In this document: positions 58,702-64,000 of the stretch, piece after piece
Position numbering within the stretch: the stretch's first letter is position 1
Layout: each line of letters starts with the position of its first letter
Source of the DNA: Embiotoca jacksoni
Lineage: Eukaryota; Chordata; Actinopteri; Embiotocidae
DNA length: 64,000 nucleotides
Reading direction: 5' to 3'
Assembly: GCA_022577435.1 (NCBI GenBank)
Contig: JAKOON010000023.1
Location: 434,001 to 498,000 of the forward strand
Translations under genes and position numbers: made by a program
Notes under the pieces: model-generated
The model's database searches: none
The model's input: the letters and a program-made list of their open reading frames with translations, nothing else
Told to the model about the DNA's origin: nothing

Positions 58702-61700
58702 ATCTGTTTTCTTTCTGTCTTTATTTTCCCCTCCTTTTTAAAAAATCTCCCCTTTATCCATTGAGAGGGACTAATAAGCTGTTTTATTAGTCTGTGGGGA
58801 GAGAGGCAGATGGGATTCAGTTCGTAGGCCAGATAAGGATTTTTAACTCGACTGTGCCTTATCACACCCTGTCACTGCGCTTTAGACTGAACAGATACGG
58901 CCTGGCATTATGTATGGCGTGGTAAAAATCCCCAGATGGAGATAGTGGAAGTTCTGTCTAAATCATGTCGTGGTAATCCCTGTTCAGAGGGGTCCCCATG
59001 AGTTCAGATTACTAATTTAAATGCAGCGATGCAGAGATGGACGACTCTCTCAGGAAAAACACAAACGCAATCAGCCCAGGAGTTGACTTAATGTTATTGC
59101 GCATCAATTAATCAACATCTCGGTCACCTAATATAATTTTTAATCTGATTTTAGGTCCATTTTTATTTCCAGTTGTAGGACATATTGCTCATCTGCATTC
59201 TGCTCAGCGCTCAGTGTGTCACTGTGCTTATCATTCACCGACACATAAGGCTGTGCGGTGAGAAGACAGACAGCATTTTGCTGTCAGTATGAGCTGCTTT
59301 CCATCAGCCATCATTATTTTTAATTACTTTATTTCCCCGCCTCTCCCACTGTGTTTGTTGTGTACCACAGCAGAGGACCACATGAAGCAGACTCAAAGAT
59401 GTCAACCTGTGAAGTCTCAAATTATACTAAATCAAGGTGAAAAAAATAGATCAGAGTACAGAAGACAGAGTATTTTGTTTCTAACGCTGAGAGTCATATT
59501 TTGGCAAGCATGAGCAAAGTGTCAAATTGGTGCTTTGACAGGTTTTGGACCTGGCTTTCTGTGTACAGCTACGTGCAGAAATGTGGGCACCTCTGTTAAT
59601 GAATTATTTTGTTGTGTTTTTTTCTTTTTAAGTGAAATACAACTTCTGTAGCAAATAAAGCTTGAAAACATTTCAACTTTAAAGTGACAGTGGATTGACC
59701 TTTAAAGAAAGGGACATGTTTGATGTGTGCTAGCTGCAGGGGTTTCTAGTAATTTCCTATATTATTTGTTACTATATAAAATATAGGAAAACACTCAATG
59801 TAAACCTCAGTACATTTCATTAGTTATAATTTATTATTAGAAACTTAATGCCCCATCTATATTGAATTGTATGCTTGCATGTAGACAAATTTCGCATGCC
59901 CTGACAAAAAAATGACTGTTATCAACTTTGCATTGCCTGTTTTCTTCATAATTACCCATGAATTACATGCATATGAATCAACTGTCTATTGTGTTTAGTT
60001 CGAAGCTCTATCTTTCTATCTGTCTGTCATTTATATCTTTCTGTCATCGGACATTCATGTAAATTTATGCATTCTACACTGGCAGATGGGCTGGGAATAG
60101 ATTTATATTCAGCAGCTTTGTGTGAAGTCAGTGATAGACTGCTGAGTTTACAGAAACGCTTACAGAGACACAAACATGGACATGGACTTCAACACCCCTG
60201 ACGTCACCCAAGAAAAAGTGCACGCTCATGCGTTGCTGGACTCCAATGTCGATGACCTTAACTGCTGCCACCAGAAGCAAACAGGAAGACGACGAGCTCC
60301 TCCTGCCCTTGACAGGTGCTCAGTGTTTAGAAGCGGTGTACAACCAGTGTGCATGTGGGTTGTGTTTTGTGCCTGCTGATGGACTGGTGATTCACAGAGG
60401 CCATTACATTGACTGGTTAACTCAAGTAATAGGGTGCTTAACAGTAATGTGGGCAGATTTCCTTCTCGTGCCTGAGTGGCAGAGATGAATTCATTGCACG
60501 CACCTCTGCTGGTGTATCTCCTTGTGTTCTCGCGTGTTCATGACTTTATCGGGGGGGGGGGTTGATGCTCCTTGTCGTCCGGCGCGATACGCGTCAGTTT
60601 GTTGAGGAGACATTGCAGCAGTGAGTCGTTAATCAACCTCCTCCTCCCGGGGAATACAGGCCGGCAGTGGAGTTGGAGCCATGGGGAGACAACAGGGAGC
60701 ATTAAATCATTAGTGTTGTTACAAACAGACCTTGGTTCAAGTTAATGTCCGCTCCTCATAAACCCTGTTATCTTAGCTCATTTCACTTCATTGCCCGTCT
60801 TCGTCTCACATCGTTTGGCTTCCCGTCGCTCACAATCATCTTTGTCTGACATCTTGCCTGATCTGATCGGAAGTTTGCTCTGTCCTTTTCTTGCTGGAGG
60901 GAGGGCCACATGGAGGAGAGAAAGCGGTGCACTCATTTGCATATAAATGACGGCCGTGCTCCTGCTTGTTTGTAATTTTAAGGTGATTTAGTGCCCGCGT
61001 GTGTGTTTGTTTGTTTGTGTGTGCACTGAAATGTTTCATTTCCCTGTTCTGTGTGTGTCAGCTCAGCATCATTATGTGTCAGAGCAGGGGACGATCGGCT
61101 CTGAATCAGCTGCCTCATGGTGCAGTCTGCCTGTGATTTCATGGCTTCTGTGACACTATCTGATGGCTTTTCCGGAAGGATAAAATCAATTGACTCATCC
61201 TGGAATGTGAAGCAGGCATGTGATCATTTTGACTAGAGTGTAAAAAACTTTCTATATTTGTGATTAAAATACACTGGAATGAAAACTTACAGGGGGCTCT
61301 TACGCAATTCTGCTAGGATTTTAGCTGATACTTTCTTTTACTAAAAGAGGAAACAAAAGAATTTCCTGTTAGAGACTTTCTTTAAAAGCCTGGAAGAGTT
61401 CTCACATGTCACCTCTCACAGTGTTTTTGTAACAGGAATCCTTACTGGTTTTTCCAACTATTCACTTAGAATCTAAGAATAGAGCAGACAGCACTATAAG
61501 GCCTGGGTAGCACACATCATATTCACACTTATATTAGATTTGTCCACGGGCTTTGAAGTAAATGGGACGAACCCAGTGCCGAGACGCTTGTCAGAAACCA
61601 AGCCAAGCTATTTTTTCTTATTGTAAGACGGTTAAGCATTATGATTAACAAAGTATAGAAGACTAAGTATCCATGTTGATTTATCTTGATCATAAAAATA

Positions 61701-63179
61701 ACAATAGGCCTTTATCACAGCTGTCTTTTTGATTATCATCATAGAATAAATTATGTGTTTTAGTATAATAACATTACAGATGGCTCTGTTCTATTCAAGT
61801 GCCCCAATAAGCCTGGACAATGTTATAGTGTCTCATAAAAAACAATACTGGGAATCAGTCATCCTGATTTTATTATTCACAATTGCAATGTTTTTTTTTT
61901 AAGTTAATATAATTTTTGTCATATTATTGCATCATATGATCATACTGGAGACTGCATTTTAAAATCATTAGGACCTTGTTGTGTTTTAATAAAATTACTT
62001 GTCATGTCATTTCCTGAAACTTCTTTTGAAACGGGCGGCTGCGTCCAACAAATTTAACTTTTAGACACCATCAGGCCCACAATCATTCCTATCATGCAGC
62101 AATTGGCCAGTGTGTGTATTTGTGACAAGAGTTTTAGGTAGCGTTTCCACTTCTTCCTCTCCTAATTTCATTCTCATTCTTTACACAACTTCTCCATAAC
62201 TTTCTGTGTGGACAAACATGCACAACACCAGAAAAGCATTCACGGAAAGACTGACCAAAAGTATGCGCTGTTATGCTGATTTCCCTTTTTCTCCCTGACC
62301 TTTTATCATCATGTTGGATAACATGTTGACAGAGAAAGCTCGTTTCAAGCATATTCTCAACCCCAGCAAGCAGCGTGATACATGCTGCTTGATTTTAAGT
62401 AAAGCTGTAAAATGAAAACTAGACAAGGCAGAGGCTTGTGTATAGTGAGCGGTAGCTCACTAAATCATCCAGGGAAAAGCTTTTATCGAACATACCTACA
62501 GGATTCGAATTGGATGAATCGTTTCTAGGTCGACGCCTGATGTCCGCCTTGGTTTGGGTTTTCGCCTAGGTCTACTTGTCAGATGATCTAAACCAAACGG
62601 GAATAAATTGATGGAGTCTGTGTTTCAAGTCATTACAAAAACAAGTGCTGCCATACCTGATTACTGATATGGACTCATCGGACTGTTGAGTCCAAGAAAC
62701 ATCTGTCCAAATTGCTGCTGATGTTGCTGCTATAGCATCATTTACAAATTTAAAATTCTCACTGGACAGTATTTTGCCTTGAGCTTATATTTACATTTAA
62801 AATGTGCTCGCCCCGTCAAATTAAGACATTTTTAAAGCAGTTAACGCACAAAACTAAGAGATAAAAATAGAAATCAGAATCTGTCTACTTAAAACTAATA
62901 TATTTCTTGTTCTTGCTTGAGTGTCAGCAGGTCAAACAAGTCGGTTGATAGTATGGGACAGCCTGTTTTTAAAAAGTGGGAGGGCATTTCCTTCTCTACC
63001 TCCCACTGTCTCCCTCTTTCTCTCTCTTTGTCTCTCTGTGTATTTTCTGTCCATAATTACAAAGCTCATGAAAGCGTTTAGAGTCTCATGAATATTTAGA
63101 TCTTGGAGGGGAAGTGTCAGGGGAGACCCATGTGTGGCTGGCCTGCCCTAATTATAGAGATAGGCTTCCACATACTCTC

Positions 63180-63228
63180 GCACGCACGCACACACGCACA
63201 CACGCACACACACACACACACACACACT
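63180..63228. repeat. (CA)n with CGCA units
   Basis: CGCACGCACACACG units leading into pure CA. Confidence 0.93.
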
Positions 63229-63359
63229 TAAGATGAGGGAGGAAAGCCAGAAAATGATCAAAAGCTCCCAAATTGGAAAAAGTTAATACAGACTTACACA
63301 AAGCCTACATTATACCTTAGACAAAGGTATCAGCATTCTGAAAAAGGGGCACATGCATA

Positions 63360-63361
<2 letters not shown>

Positions 63362-63413
<52 letters not shown>
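63362..63413. repeat. (CA)n microsatellite
   Basis: Pure CA run of about 26 units, 135 bp after the preceding CA repeat. Confidence 0.95.
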
Positions 63414-63418
<5 letters not shown>

Positions 63419-64000
63419 AGCAGGGACATAATGATGACACAGCTGGTTGTAGCTTGCAGCTGGTTCTTTCTGCTCCCTATATTGTTTTGTAGTGAGCTAA
63501 TGATGAACACGAGCCTGGCAGATTAATCTGTAGGACTCTGTAGGTTTGTGTGTGTATTTGTACCCATCAGTCTGGGGACAGGGACGTTTTTATTTTTCTG
63601 TAATATGCTAAGATCCTGAATACGCTCCCCGGCAGACGCGGACAGCTGCGTCCACCACGGATGCGTAATAGTTGTGTTTATACTACTTTCTTGAGGCTGC
63701 TTTCCACATGTGCAGTGGATCAGTATCAGCAGAAATACACATTCTCAAACTTGGCCTTTTCCCTATTCGAGTTGTTGCACATTGGATTGTCTTTACATTG
63801 TCCTAATGACGGTATGAACATGTGTAGGCAGCGACAGATGTCTTGACACAGTCTCTCTTAAAAGTGTCAAAAATAGTCACCACAGTGACAACAAATTGGA
63901 GTTACATAGATGTCTGCAAAGAGCTTACACGTACACCCTCTGATGACAGAATTTAAATCCCACCCACCATCTCGTGCTACTGGATGTGGGAAGTACAATG

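Larger units (their letters stand above)
56363..64000 (+). other. Non-coding, presumed first intron of the next gene
   Basis: No exon of SPSB4 or any other recognisable protein is seen. The stretch holds purine-rich sequence (about 57050-57300), a retroelement tail at 57.89 kb, a second copy of an unclassified repeat at 58.23-58.43 kb, a (TC)n run, two CA runs and some less AT-rich blocks that may be conserved regulatory DNA (about 58860-59150, 60560-60800, 63040-63175). Confidence 0.45.

Noticed and set aside
59566..59720. Possible Tc1-like fragment (GTGGGCACC words and an AT-rich stretch)
   Set aside because: It has some resemblance to a fish element with GGGCACC ends, but I could not find a second end or a coding part, so it is not listed as a feature.
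60000..60488. Plus-strand frames of 67-86 residues
   Set aside because: No start context, splice signals or family resemblance were found, and composition is like the surrounding non-coding DNA.

Overview
The window is teleost (ray-finned fish) nuclear DNA. It shows vertebrate split genes with GT-AG introns, long AT-rich introns, abundant CA/TG, TA and GA microsatellites, and fish-type interspersed repeats. Five protein-coding genes can be supported, plus one probable orphan 5' exon. All five encode conserved vertebrate proteins, rebuilt exon by exon with matching splice phases; only the intron-3 donor of timm44 is not a clean site.

Layout: (1) 0.6-4.9 kb, minus strand: ctxn1 (cortexin 1), with its whole coding sequence in one exon (1085-1360) and a likely 5'UTR exon at 4729-~4890. 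(2) 5-10.7 kb: intergenic, with a CA microsatellite and a ~560-bp terminal-inverted-repeat element. (3) 10.76-16.68 kb, minus strand: timm44, 14 coding exons, 461 aa, the matrix-side subunit of the TIM23 import motor. (4) 17.97-23.91 kb, plus strand: rab11b, 5 exons, 218 aa, a recycling-endosome GTPase. It is divergent from timm44, and its intron 4 holds a dead mariner-type transposase. (5) 26.56-~31.0 kb, minus strand: marchf2, 4 coding exons, 248 aa, a RING-CH membrane E3 ligase, tail-to-tail with rab11b. Its CpG-rich promoter carries a 10-bp CLEAR/E-box palindrome. (6) 35.8-51.8 kb, plus strand: slc25a36, 7 exons, 311 aa, a mitochondrial pyrimidine-nucleotide carrier with large repeat-filled introns. 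(7) 56.15-56.36 kb, plus strand: a CCAAT/CpG-rich block ending in a good splice donor but with no open coding exon downstream. By position it is probably the 5'UTR exon of spsb4, whose coding part would lie beyond the window. The remaining 7.6 kb is non-coding.

From memory of the human map, ctxn1, timm44, rab11b and marchf2 sit on 19p13.2, while SLC25A36 and SPSB4 sit on 3q23. The window may therefore span a junction between two human blocks. The genes do not form an operon or a shared pathway. Two products are mitochondrial (timm44, slc25a36) and two act in endosomal traffic (rab11b, marchf2). I found no sign of a new biological system. The most unusual content is the transposon archaeology, a perfect 17-bp hairpin, and some splice-site and promoter details.
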